NCBI GenBank assembly: GCA_944354125.1
Contig: CALVPT010000008.1
Span: forward strand, 1 to 64,000
Source: an uncultured Clostridia bacterium
GTDB lineage: Bacteria > Bacillota > Clostridia > Christensenellales > Borkfalkiaceae
DNA: 64,000 bases
Reading direction: 5' to 3'
The stretch's first letter is position 1. Each line of letters starts with the position of its first letter. A program made the position numbers and the translations under genes. Positions 1-8,034 of the stretch are shown in pieces. The notes beneath the pieces are model-generated. The model made no database searches. It was not told the DNA's origin and saw nothing but the letters and a program-made list of their open reading frames with translations.

Positions 1-76
1 CCTTCACCGCGCTGTGGAGCGTGACAGGGATATAAACAAGTCCGAAACTTATGCTGCCTTTATAACTGTATGCCAT
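1..76 (-). CDS. ku: Ku DNA-end-binding protein, N-terminal fragment at window edge
   Basis: Only the first 25 residues lie in the window. They contain the motif KGSISFGLVYIPVTLHSA, which matches the conserved opening of bacterial Ku (typically a W/Y-K-G-S-I-S-F-G-L-V-N-I-P-V-K-L stretch). Ku homodimers bind double-strand ends and recruit LigD for non-homologous end joining, a pathway common in spore formers. I place the start at the ATG of MAYSYKG; an in-frame ATG lies six codons upstream, and neither has a convincing Shine-Dalgarno sequence. The rest of the gene, and any ligD partner, lies outside the window. The motif is short but very characteristic. Confidence 0.8.
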   Translation of the reverse strand, partial: MAYSYKGSISFGLVYIPVTLHSAVK

Positions 77-285
77 ATATACAGTTTGAGTCATTTTATT
101 CAAAATAAAACTCTGCATAAACCATATGAATGAGTTTTAGAATTGAATTTTTTATTAAAACCATTGGTATGACCAAGCAAAAAATTCAACATTAGTTCAA
201 CATTTCAGGTAAAAACGCATTAAAACATATAAACACGATAAAAGGCAAAAACAGAAGCTTTTCAGCCAAAAATACGCTGATTTTG

Positions 286-307
286 CTCAAAAATGAGTAT
301 TTTTGAG
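286..307. repeat. Perfect 9-bp inverted repeat (hairpin)
   Basis: CTCAAAAAT and ATTTTTGAG flank a 4-base loop (GAGT) in an AT-rich stretch without recognisable genes. It has no adjacent T-run, so it is not an obvious terminator. Confidence 0.5.
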
Positions 308-316
308 ACGTATTAA

Positions 317-412
317 GACGATAAAAATTGCTGTTTTTCGTTGGGCAACAACCCCATGGTCGGCGCAACGGTAGCTGTTGCAGTTGCAGTCGAAGAGGCT
401 ATGAAGAAGTAA
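317..412 (+). pseudogene. Possible 3' remnant of a gene (GNNPMVGATVAVAVAVEEAMKK)
   Basis: An open frame after an in-frame TAA reads through to MVGATVAVAVAVEEAMKK and then a TAA, followed about 65 bases later by a strong hairpin. The alanine/valine-rich, lysine-ending tail looks like the real C-terminus of a protein, but no start codon, ribosome-binding site or body of a gene is present upstream. I read it as the tail of a deleted gene; a chance open frame is possible. I do not recognise the family. Confidence 0.25.
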
Positions 413-478
413 GCAGAGTGCCTCTAGAGGCATAATTTAAGGTATTAACCTTTGGTTTAAAACATTTAAAATTAAACT

Positions 479-511
479 CAGGCGGCGTTTGGTTTTCCGA
501 ACGCCGCCTGA
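479..511 (+). terminator. Hairpin, probable terminator of the lost upstream gene
   Basis: A 12-bp stem (TCAGGCGGCGTT pairing with AACGCCGCCTGA) with a 9-base loop is followed by TTAATTAAT rather than a clean T-run. A 14-bp perfect palindrome TGCCTCTAGAGGCA (419-432) and a small AAGGT/ACCTT hairpin (439-452) precede it. Confidence 0.5.
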
Positions 512-591
512 TTAATTAATCGATATGTTTGCATATCAGCCAATTTTGGTGTAAAATTATAATAAATAACTTATCAGATGATTAATAAAAT

Positions 592-1086
592 ATGGACACT
601 ACAGGCGAAAGAATTAAAAACTTAAGAAAAAGTGCCGGGTTTTCTCAGGAAGAGCTGGCAAGTCGGCTGAACGTTTCACGCCAGACGATTTCCAAATGGG
701 AATCCGACCAGGCCATTCCCGAATCGGACAACATAGTTGCCATATGCAGGCTGTTCAAAATTCCTGCCGATACTTTATTTTATTCCCGCAGCAACGATGC
801 GGAAAAGATTTCATTCGTGAGCCGCACATCACCCGACGGGACTGAGGTTAAAAAAGTCAACCGTTTATGGCTGACGGGAATTATTATATCTTCACTCCTG
901 CTCTTCATTTTTGCCGTAGCGGTTATAATTTTCCTTTACTTTTATCTCGAGCCGACGGACGGATACATATCCGCGTCAAGCATAAGCATAGACTGGTGGT
1001 TCTTCATAATAATATTTACCATGGTTGCCATATGTCTGTGCGCACTCGTTTTACTGATTATCTTCAGAAATAAGTTCAATAAATGA
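592..1086 (+). CDS. XRE-family regulator with two C-terminal transmembrane segments
   Basis: Residues 5-60 form a Cro/C1-type helix-turn-helix (FSQEELASRLNVSRQTISKWE is the recognition core). After a linker there are two hydrophobic segments, roughly residues 91-118 and 135-158, so this 164-aa DNA-binding protein is probably membrane-anchored. Such HTH-membrane proteins are common in Clostridia and often sense envelope stress, though the ligand here is unknown. A TATAAT at 558-563 lies about 30 bases upstream; the Shine-Dalgarno is weak. It faces the ABC transporter pair across a shared terminator and is a plausible but unproven regulator of it. Confidence 0.85.
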   Translation: MDTTGERIKNLRKSAGFSQEELASRLNVSRQTISKWESDQAIPESDNIVAICRLFKIPADTLFYSRSNDAEKISFVSRTSPDGTEVKKVNRLWLTGIIISSLLLFIFAVAVIIFLYFYLEPTDGYISASSISIDWWFFIIIFTMVAICLCALVLLIIFRNKFNK

Positions 1087-1088
1087 CA

Positions 1089-1121
1089 AAGAGAGGTTCT
1101 TCGGTCTGAAGAACCTCTCTT
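1089..1121. terminator. Bidirectional terminator between XRE gene and ABC pair
   Basis: A 14-bp stem (AAGAGAGGTTCTTC with GAAGAACCTCTCTT) and a 5-base loop, with T/A runs on both sides, sit between two convergent genes. Confidence 0.85.
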
Positions 1122-3542
1122 TTATATATCGAGCTGAGCAAAGTCGGTGGGCTTGAAGCGTGACAGTCTTAGTATGGGAATTATACAGCTTAAAAGGGAC
1201 AGCGCAAGCGTTATGATTACGAGTGCCGCCGCGGTAAACAGGTTGAGCATAAAGATTGCCACTCCTGCAACCGCCTGAGCATTTACTACTCCGTTGATTA
1301 TGGCGCAGCTTATTGCGACTATAGGAAGGCTCAAAACTATTACCATTCCCCTGACGATAAGCCCTTCCCAGACAAAGATTTTTACAAGATTTAAAGCGTT
1401 GCACCCGAATGCCTTCAACACGCCTATCGTCTGCATTTTATCCATAAGGCTCTGCGATACGAAGTAGCTTAAAAGCATTACCGCCATAACGAGAAACACA
1501 ACCGAAATTATGCCGAATGCCTTAGACAGGTTGGAAATATCCTCGTGTATCCTTTCAAGGTTTATTGCAACGAAATTGTATATTTCAAGTCCGTCGCCGC
1601 CGAGATAATTATTTATGTTTGCTCGGTTTACGGGTATTATAATCGATGAATATCTGCCGCCAAGCACTTCATAAAGCTCAGAATAATCGCTGTTTCCAAG
1701 CACTACCAAAGAGTCTGCATTTTCCCTGTAAAAGAACCCGTCCACATTGAACTTATAGGAAAGCTCCCCGTCCCTCGAAAACATGGTGAACTCAAAGTTT
1801 GTCGGGATGTCATACTGCTCGAGCATTTCCCTGTATATCTCTATGTACTTATCCCCTCCGCCATTCTCTTCGCCATATCTTTCCTCTAAGAGAATGCCGA
1901 AAAGTTGGCCATACGTAGTCACATTTTTGTTACCATAATCAATATTGCAGGACATACTTCCGAGCATTGTGGGAATTAAGCCGGCAGGCAAAAAGTTGCC
2001 GTCACGGGTACCGTCAAACGAAAATATTTTATCGGCGCTTTTGACTTTCGATATTGTGCGAACGGTAATCGGTGCCCCGAAAGCCGTAACCATTAAATTT
2101 CCGTTTGTATTGATTACGCCGTCGTCGTAATAGTCAGAAATATCGCTAAAAAACAGAGCCGAATGCAGCGAGGAAACCATATCCCCGTAAAACATAGTCA
2201 CAAGCGAACTTTCGGCATCTTGCGACACGTCTTTCAAAGAGCTGTACTTTTCGCCGTCGAAATGAGTGTCAACAACCGCCGTTATGGTATAGGGTTTGCC
2301 GTCGACATTGATTTGGGTGCCACATATGTCGCCGTCATCAATAATTCCGAAGACGGAAAACATCTCTGCAAGATATTCCGTCACGGCTATCTCGCCGTCT
2401 GCTGCGGGCAGATTGCCGACATATGTCAAGCCAAGGGCTTTAAGGCTCTCACCGTCCGCCTCTACGACTTTATAGGGCAAAGCCGAATAATATACCATGT
2501 CCGACCCGTCGAGTCCGTCGATGGTTGGATAGTATTCAACTACGCCGAGCGGAGAAATACCCGTCTTTTCACCTGCGGCTTTACGCTCTTCCTCCTTTAT
2601 TAAGGGAGAATAGGACGAATTGCTCTTTCTGAGCTGAGTATATGTGACGCCGTTTTTATCCATCGCCCTCAACACGAGGTCTTCAAAGTCGGTCGAATAT
2701 ACTGCAAGGCTTATGCCCAAAAATGTAAAGGCAATTACCGCAAGAAATATTGTCCACACAAGCCTTATGGGGTGGTGCTTGAAGTTGCTGCAACCAATCT
2801 TTACCGCAGCTTTCAAGGGCATTTTCGGCTTCTTCCACTCTATGGTTGTCGCCTTGATTTGCTCTGTATTCTGCTCGGTAAGCGTGTCGCATATAACCCT
2901 GCCGTCCGCAAGTTCTATTAGTCTGTCGGCATACTTTTCGGCACTTTCGCGATTGTGCGTGACTACGACTACCAGCTTTTCCGCGGATATTTCCTTCAAT
3001 AGGTCGAGGATAGTTGTGCCCGTAGCGCTGTCGAGTGCGCCCGTCGGCTCGTCCGCAAAGATTATTTCGGGGTTCTTTACAAGCGCCCTTGCAATGGCAA
3101 TTCTCTGCTTTTGTCCGCCCGAAAGTTCGTATATCCTACGGTTTTTATAGCCTTCAAGCTCTACCTCTTTCAGCGCCTTTTCAACCTTTGCAACCATATC
3201 TCTGTCGCCCTGCAATTGAAGAGCAAGCGCTATATTTTCGCCGACGGTAAGTTCGGGAATTAAGTTATAGTCCTGGAACACAAAGCCGCAACAGGTATTG
3301 CGAAAGCTGTCCATCTCGGCGGGAGTAAAGTTTCCTAAATTTCTGCCCCTATACTCTATTTCGCCGCCGCCTATAGTATCAAGCCCGCTCATTAAATTCA
3401 AAAGCGTAGTCTTACCGCTGCCCGACTTCCCGAGAAGAAAGACCATTCCCCTTTCGGGCAGTTCGAAGCTGATGCCGTCAAGTGCCTTGACCGCACCTCC
3501 GCCCTTTATCTTGTATTCCTTTGTAACGTCTGTAAGTTTCAT
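1122..3542 (-). CDS. MacB-like ABC transporter, fused ATPase and FtsX-type permease (806 aa)
   Basis: The N-terminal ATPase has Walker A (GKSGSGKTT, about residues 39-47), signature LSGGQKQ, and Walker B IIFADEP. It is followed by a membrane segment near 255-280, a large extracytoplasmic domain, and three C-terminal membrane segments, the FtsX/MacB topology. MacB-family transporters are mechanotransmission pumps that move substrates outside the membrane, such as peptides or lipoproteins; the substrate here is unknown. The ATG overlaps the upstream paralog's TGA (ATGA), with AGGGGC as ribosome-binding site inside that gene, so the two are translationally coupled. The first ~278 residues differ from the paralog at only about 20 positions, whereas the permease halves are clearly diverged. 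Confidence 0.9.
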   Translation of the reverse strand: MKLTDVTKEYKIKGGGAVKALDGISFELPERGMVFLLGKSGSGKTTLLNLMSGLDTIGGGEIEYRGRNLGNFTPAEMDSFRNTCCGFVFQDYNLIPELTVGENIALALQLQGDRDMVAKVEKALKEVELEGYKNRRIYELSGGQKQRIAIARALVKNPEIIFADEPTGALDSATGTTILDLLKEISAEKLVVVVTHNRESAEKYADRLIELADGRVICDTLTEQNTEQIKATTIEWKKPKMPLKAAVKIGCSNFKHHPIRLVWTIFLAVIAFTFLGISLAVYSTDFEDLVLRAMDKNGVTYTQLRKSNSSYSPLIKEEERKAAGEKTGISPLGVVEYYPTIDGLDGSDMVYYSALPYKVVEADGESLKALGLTYVGNLPAADGEIAVTEYLAEMFSVFGIIDDGDICGTQINVDGKPYTITAVVDTHFDGEKYSSLKDVSQDAESSLVTMFYGDMVSSLHSALFFSDISDYYDDGVINTNGNLMVTAFGAPITVRTISKVKSADKIFSFDGTRDGNFLPAGLIPTMLGSMSCNIDYGNKNVTTYGQLFGILLEERYGEENGGGDKYIEIYREMLEQYDIPTNFEFTMFSRDGELSYKFNVDGFFYRENADSLVVLGNSDYSELYEVLGGRYSSIIIPVNRANINNYLGGDGLEIYNFVAINLERIHEDISNLSKAFGIISVVFLVMAVMLLSYFVSQSLMDKMQTIGVLKAFGCNALNLVKIFVWEGLIVRGMVIVLSLPIVAISCAIINGVVNAQAVAGVAIFMLNLFTAAALVIITLALSLLSCIIPILRLSRFKPTDFAQLDI

Positions 3543-5635
3543 CGTAATTGCCCCTGACTGATAATTGACGACGGCGAACGCTTTTTTAGCTTTATGAGCG
3601 GCACTATGCTTGCCATGACCGAAACCGCAAGTATTATTGCCACAAGCGAAATGCAGGCGACAGCACTGTATTTTATGATATTCACGACGCCTGCCGCAGA
3701 GTTGAAGTACACATTTACATAGTGCACTCCCACGGTTGTGGCGATAAGCGTTATAACGCTTATTATTGAACCTAAAATTAGGATACTTCCTCCGTAGATT
3801 TTACACAGGTTCTTGAAATCTGCGCCCAGCGATTTTAGTATGCCTATCTCCTTCATCTGCCGCCTTACGGACACCGAAACGAGGTTTATTATGAGCAATG
3901 TAGCAAACACGAAGAAGATTGCACTTAAATACAGACAGAGGTTTTTGAGCATAAGAGCCATATCTGATGCGCTATAAAGACGCCCTATCTCCTCGATTGA
4001 GAACTTATAACTGTAATCGCCGTCAGCATAGTTGAGCACAAACTCGGCAAGGTCATAGATATCGCCATACTCTTCGGGAAGAGTGCTCACTATGCGCGTG
4101 TATCCATCAAAATAGTCGGAACTTATGTATAATTTGTCGTGAAAACTCGGTTTGGAATCGTGATTTATTGCCTCTTCACGAGTACACCCCGTATATACAA
4201 CCCCCGTTATTGTTTTATCGTCCGTATCGCCTGACCACGAGTTATCGCTTATGATTTTATTTATGGGAAGTTTGTGACCTATAATGTCCTCCGCACTGCT
4301 AATGGAGTAGACCTCCCCGTCCTCCTCGATGCCGGCAATCATAAAGGTATTTACCAGACATTCGCTTATGGCTATTTCCGAAGAGTTTTCAGGAAGTCTG
4401 CCCGTAACAGTATAGCCCAAACCGGCGCAGTCCGCCTCCGTCAGTACCATAAACCCAAATGCGCTGATTGCAATATGCTTATCCGTCTGCTGCTGTGCGC
4501 TTTCTCTATCTTCGGAAGATGCAACTATCGAGTCCTGAAAAGAGGTTATCTGACTTCTCCCAGTGTTATATTCAAGCAAAGAAACCCCCGCCTTATGAGA
4601 TGAGATAAGCTTTAAATCTTCCCCCGTCAGATGTACATACTTTTTGACCTTGCTACCCATGCCTAAAAACTGGTCGAGCGACTGGTTTATGACGTTTTCA
4701 TCATAATAGCTGAGCTCTTTATAGATTAAAGCCGTCTGCGCTCCGCTTGAATGGATGACATCGGCAAAAGTCCTAACCCTGTCATACTGCGAAAGAGTTA
4801 AACTTACACCTAAAAAAGTAAATGCAATCACGGCGAGAAGTATTGTCCACGCAAGCCTTACAGGGTGATGCTTAAAATTGCTGCAACCTATTTTTATCGC
4901 CGCTTTCAAGGGCATTTTGGGCTTCTTCCACTCTATGGTTGTCGCCTTGATTTGCTCTGTATTATGCTCGGTAAGCGTGTCGCATATAACCCTGCCGTCC
5001 GCAAGCTCTATTATTCTGTCGGCATATCTTTCGGCACTTTCGCGATCGTGCGTGACTACGACTACCAGCTTTTCCGCGGATATTTCCTTCAATAGGTCGA
5101 GGATAGTTGTGCCCGTAGCGCTGTCAAGCGCGCCCGTCGGCTCGTCCGCAAAGATTATTTCGGGGTTCTTTATGAGCGCCCTTGCAATGGCGATTCTCTG
5201 TTTCTGTCCGCCCGAGAGCTCGTATATCCTTCGGTTTTTATAGCCTTCAAGCTCTACATCTCTCAGCGCCTTTTCAACCTTCGCGTTCGTATCTCTGTCG
5301 CCCTGCAATTGAAGAGCAAGCGCTATATTTTCGCCGACGGTAAGTTCGGGAATCAAGTTATAGTCCTGAAAGACGAAGCCGCAACAGGTATTTCGAAAGC
5401 TGTCCATCTCGGCGGGAGTAAAGTTTCCTAAATTTCTGCCCTTATACTCTATTTCGCCGCCGTCTATAGTATCAAGCCCGCTCATTACGTTTAAAAGCGT
5501 AGTCTTGCCGCTCCCCGACTTGCCGAGGAGAAAGACCATTCCCCTTTCGGGCAGTTCGAAGTTGACGCCGTCCAGCGCCTTGACCGCCCCTCCGCCCTTT
5601 ATCTTATATACCTTTGTAACGTCTGTAAGTTTCAT
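3539..5635 (-). CDS. MacB-like ABC transporter, fused ATPase and FtsX-type permease, first of tandem pair
   Basis: This 698-aa protein has the same layout as its neighbour: an ATPase with GKSGSGKTT, LSGGQKQ and FADEP, one membrane segment, a shorter extracytoplasmic domain, and three C-terminal membrane segments with the FtsX-like run EIGILKSLGAD. I start at the MKLTDV methionine because a TATAAT box at 5655-5660 puts transcription inside the alternative start six codons upstream, and because CAGGTG sits 6 bases before this ATG. The two proteins may act as a heteromeric or paired exporter; separate homodimers are equally possible. No dedicated sensor kinase is present nearby. Confidence 0.88.
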   Translation of the reverse strand: MKLTDVTKVYKIKGGGAVKALDGVNFELPERGMVFLLGKSGSGKTTLLNVMSGLDTIDGGEIEYKGRNLGNFTPAEMDSFRNTCCGFVFQDYNLIPELTVGENIALALQLQGDRDTNAKVEKALRDVELEGYKNRRIYELSGGQKQRIAIARALIKNPEIIFADEPTGALDSATGTTILDLLKEISAEKLVVVVTHDRESAERYADRIIELADGRVICDTLTEHNTEQIKATTIEWKKPKMPLKAAIKIGCSNFKHHPVRLAWTILLAVIAFTFLGVSLTLSQYDRVRTFADVIHSSGAQTALIYKELSYYDENVINQSLDQFLGMGSKVKKYVHLTGEDLKLISSHKAGVSLLEYNTGRSQITSFQDSIVASSEDRESAQQQTDKHIAISAFGFMVLTEADCAGLGYTVTGRLPENSSEIAISECLVNTFMIAGIEEDGEVYSISSAEDIIGHKLPINKIISDNSWSGDTDDKTITGVVYTGCTREEAINHDSKPSFHDKLYISSDYFDGYTRIVSTLPEEYGDIYDLAEFVLNYADGDYSYKFSIEEIGRLYSASDMALMLKNLCLYLSAIFFVFATLLIINLVSVSVRRQMKEIGILKSLGADFKNLCKIYGGSILILGSIISVITLIATTVGVHYVNVYFNSAAGVVNIIKYSAVACISLVAIILAVSVMASIVPLIKLKKRSPSSIISQGQLR

Positions 5636-5654
5636 ATTCAGCACCTGTTCCATA

Positions 5655-5660
5655 ATTATA
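5655..5660 (-). promoter_or_regulatory. -10 box of the ABC transporter operon
   Basis: TATAAT lies 20 bases before the chosen start. The predicted transcription start (about 5648) falls just upstream of the CAGGTG ribosome-binding site. No good -35 hexamer is visible, which suggests dependence on an activator. Confidence 0.45.
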
Positions 5661-5716
5661 TGCTAAAATATATCCGATTGTCTGCCACTTTCTGTTTGCA
5701 TTATGTCGCCCTGAGT

Positions 5717-5743
5717 TTACATAACATAAATTTTTGCTTTCAT
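5717..5743 (-). other. Eight-codon open frame with strong ribosome-binding site in ABC leader
   Basis: GGAGGAAAGGGGG is followed directly by ATG and an 8-residue frame (MKAKIYVM) ending in TAA, upstream of the ABC promoter. It could be a leader peptide or the scar of a lost gene. The consensus purine run is the only support. Confidence 0.25.
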
Positions 5744-5801
5744 CCCCCTTTCCTCCATTTGTAATGTCATTTATAAAGGACTTTCGCCCTCATATACAAT
5801 T

Positions 5802-6959
5802 TTAAAAGTAAGTGACCGCATCGAACGCCTGTTTTGGCTGATGATTTTGGTCAAATAAATACTTGCATCCGCTGTACGAACTATCCGTAATGCCCCAGGT
5901 CGTCACGTTGGTAACCGTTCCCGCACCCTCTTTCCAGGGGGTACTGTACTTGCGGCAGACATCGAATATCCTGCCGAACATCTCCGCCTGCTCTCTCTCG
6001 GTCTGTTCATCGAGCGAATCCGTCCCCGGGTCAATGTCCAGCTCGGTTATGTGCACCTCGAGTCCGAGTCCCGTATACGCCCTTATTGCCTGATCGAAAT
6101 CCGCAACCCAGCCGTCCTTATCGTTAAGGTAGTCTTTGAGCATATAGTGCGCCTGCTCGCCTATGCCGTCTATGCGCACGCCCTTGTCTAAAAGTCCCTT
6201 TACCATTATGACGCAGGCTTGCCTTTTCAGGGGCAGATTCAACAGATAGTCGTTATAGAACAGTCTGACATCTTCCAGTCCGTTCTCCATGCACGCCTCG
6301 TCAGCCGCTATGAACGCCTGTTCTATGTAATCTTTTCCGCATACTCCGTACCAGTCGAAAACCTCTTCCCTGTCAAAGTGACTTGCGTCGTCCTCAGCGT
6401 TGCGGTAGAGATTTCCGCTGTCCAGACGCTCCTGAGTAATGCTGTCGTGCAACGCCTCATTCACGACGTCCCAGGCATAGATGGGCGCGTCCTTGAAATG
6501 CGCTATCGTATCGGCTATATACTCGCTCATTATGCTCAATGCCTGCTCTTTGTCGGGCTCCTTAATTATAAACCATTCGGGCACGTTGCGGTACCATACG
6601 AGAGTATGTCCCCTTACGCCCATGCCTGCCTGTGAGGCGCTTTCAATAAATGAATCTGCCTGACGATAGTACTTTTGTCCTTCCGCGGGCTCGAGGTGTC
6701 CCCACTTCATTTCATACATTGCCGTCACGCTGTTGTAATGGCCGAGCAGGTCGTCATACGCCTTGAAGTCCTGCGAATTGAGCGCCGCTCCGACGGTGAA
6801 ATAGTCGGCATAGATGTCCTTAAGGTATCCCTCGTGCTGTATTTTTGGATTGCCTCCGCACGCCGAAAAATACATGATTGCGCAGAAGAAAAACGCCGCC
6901 GCAACTACGACTGAAAGCATCTTTGCAAGAATATTCAATCCCGAAGAATGCCTGGCCAT
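5802..6959 (-). CDS. Endo-1,4-beta-xylanase, GH10, lipoprotein
   Basis: A signal peptide ends in a lipobox (FSAC, lipidated Cys34), so the enzyme should sit on the outer face of the membrane. The GH10 barrel shows EMKWGHLEP, RGHTLVW, the acid/base glutamate in WDVVNEA (E168) and the nucleophile in HITELDID (E306), so it should cleave internal xylan linkages with retention. At 385 aa it is a single catalytic domain with no binding module. The residue after GHTLVW is Tyr where His is usual, a change near the substrate cleft. It is monocistronic, with its own consensus promoter, and no other polysaccharide genes lie close by. Confidence 0.93.
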   Translation of the reverse strand: MARHSSGLNILAKMLSVVVAAAFFFCAIMYFSACGGNPKIQHEGYLKDIYADYFTVGAALNSQDFKAYDDLLGHYNSVTAMYEMKWGHLEPAEGQKYYRQADSFIESASQAGMGVRGHTLVWYRNVPEWFIIKEPDKEQALSIMSEYIADTIAHFKDAPIYAWDVVNEALHDSITQERLDSGNLYRNAEDDASHFDREEVFDWYGVCGKDYIEQAFIAADEACMENGLEDVRLFYNDYLLNLPLKRQACVIMVKGLLDKGVRIDGIGEQAHYMLKDYLNDKDGWVADFDQAIRAYTGLGLEVHITELDIDPGTDSLDEQTEREQAEMFGRIFDVCRKYSTPWKEGAGTVTNVTTWGITDSSYSGCKYLFDQNHQPKQAFDAVTYF

Positions 6960-6993
6960 CTTCGTTAAAACCTCTCATTTTCTGTATATTTAA

Positions 6994-7022
6994 AGCATAT
7001 CAGTCGACACCTTATCTGTCAA
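6994..7022 (-). promoter_or_regulatory. Promoter of the xylanase gene
   Basis: A perfect TTGACA (7017-7022) is separated by 17 bases from TATGCT (6994-6999), preceded by TGA as an extended -10. The predicted leader is about 28 bases. Confidence 0.75.
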
Positions 7023-7142
7023 TTGCAATTCTTCTACAAAGTTATTGCATTTTACCTATATGTTTCGGCTGACAAAATAATCGTCTGCCGTCCGGGTTTT
7101 TAATATACGTAAAGGCATTAGCGCTCGTATATTTTACATAAA

Positions 7143-7178
7143 AATGAAAGAGCGCGGCGGATGCCGCGCTCTTTCATT
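7143..7178 (-). terminator. Terminator of the acetyltransferase gene
   Basis: A perfect 16-bp stem (AATGAAAGAGCGCGGC and its complement) with a GGAT loop is followed on the minus strand by TTTTTATG. It lies about 100 bases beyond the broken acetyltransferase gene. Confidence 0.85.
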
Positions 7179-7278
7179 ATATATTATGGCCTATGAGTTA
7201 TTTTAATAAGTTCTGTAAAAGTCCTCTGCCTGAAGGCGAGATTTGCATCATTGGCGGCGCATGTTTTTAAGTCACGGG

Positions 7279-7848
7279 TCAGGTCTGTATCCGCTTAATT
7301 ATCTTTGCAGGCACGCCGCCGACGACGGTGTTTGCAGGCACATCCTTTGTTACCACCGCGCCCGCCGCAATTACGGCGTTATCGCCGACCGTCACGCCTG
7401 CAAGTATGGTAGCGTGCGCGCCTACCCATACATTTTTACCCAACTTAACGGGGGCAAGAATCATATTCCCCCTCTTTTCGGGCGCGAGGTCGTGATTGAT
7501 TGTCGCAATCACCACCTGATGTCCTATAAGACACCCGTCGCCGATTTCAATGCCGCCCTAATCCTGAAAACAACACCCTTCGTTTATAAAGACATTTCTG
7601 CCGACGGTTATATTCTTGCCGAAGTCGGTATATACGGGAGGAAATATGCCGAAAGTTTTATCCTCCTCCTTACCTATCAATTCGAAAAACAGCTTTCTGA
7701 GCTCTTCCGCCGTATGAAATCCGCCGTTAATGAGGCAGGTTATACGCCTTGCCTCCGTCGCCGCGAAGTGCATGCACTCGTGCGCCTCCGAATGCGCGAC
7801 AATGTACCTGTTGCTCTTTACGTATTGCCTGTATTCATTAATCGTCAT
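7279..7848 (-). pseudogene. Sugar O-acetyltransferase (LacA/Maa family), interrupted by one amber codon
   Basis: The reading frame is otherwise intact over 189 codons and encodes an N-terminal MaaA-type domain plus a left-handed beta-helix with hexapeptide repeats, ending [11 protein letters not shown]. Such enzymes transfer acetyl from acetyl-CoA to sugars. At 7558-7560 a TAG replaces a position that is usually Gln in family members (FQD-Q-GG), so a single CAG-to-TAG change explains the break. TAG is used as a normal stop by at least two genes in this window (13395 and 47520), so recoding is unlikely. It is either a recent pseudogene or a sequencing/strain polymorphism; the promoter and terminator are still present. 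Confidence 0.85.
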
Positions 7849-7922
7849 AAATTTAGTCCTTGAATCAATATGGGATCTGCCGCGGTATGCGGCAACTCCG
7901 CCCGTCCTTTTTGTCTGAATAA

Positions 7923-7952
7923 ATTATATTGCAGCTCATGAATATATGTCAA
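7923..7952 (-). promoter_or_regulatory. Promoter of the acetyltransferase gene
   Basis: A perfect TTGACA (7947-7952) and TATAAT (7923-7928) are separated by 18 bases, diverging from the LysR promoter. Confidence 0.75.
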
Positions 7953-7961
7953 ATACTTATA

Positions 7962-7977
7962 ATGAATAGCCATTCAT
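7962..7977. promoter_or_regulatory. Candidate LysR operator, ATGAAT-N4-ATTCAT
   Basis: A perfect 6-bp dyad lies between the divergent promoters, about 46 bases upstream of the lysR transcription start and about 53 upstream of the acetyltransferase start. This is where LysR-type proteins usually bind for autoregulation and target control. Confidence 0.5.
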
Positions 7978-7979
7978 AG

Positions 7980-8008
7980 TTGACGGCTATAGTTTTAAAT
8001 GTTATAAT
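7980..8008 (+). promoter_or_regulatory. Promoter of the lysR-type gene
   Basis: TTGACG (7980-7985) and TATAAT (8003-8008) are separated by 17 bases. Transcription is predicted to start at about 8015, followed by AAGGAG in the leader. Confidence 0.75.
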
Positions 8009-8034
8009 CGAAAAAAAGGAGCATATTTTCGGGT

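Noticed and set aside
7279..7863. TAG read as an amino acid (code reassignment) in the acetyltransferase
   Set aside because: Intact genes at 13395 and 47520 end in TAG, so it acts as a normal stop.
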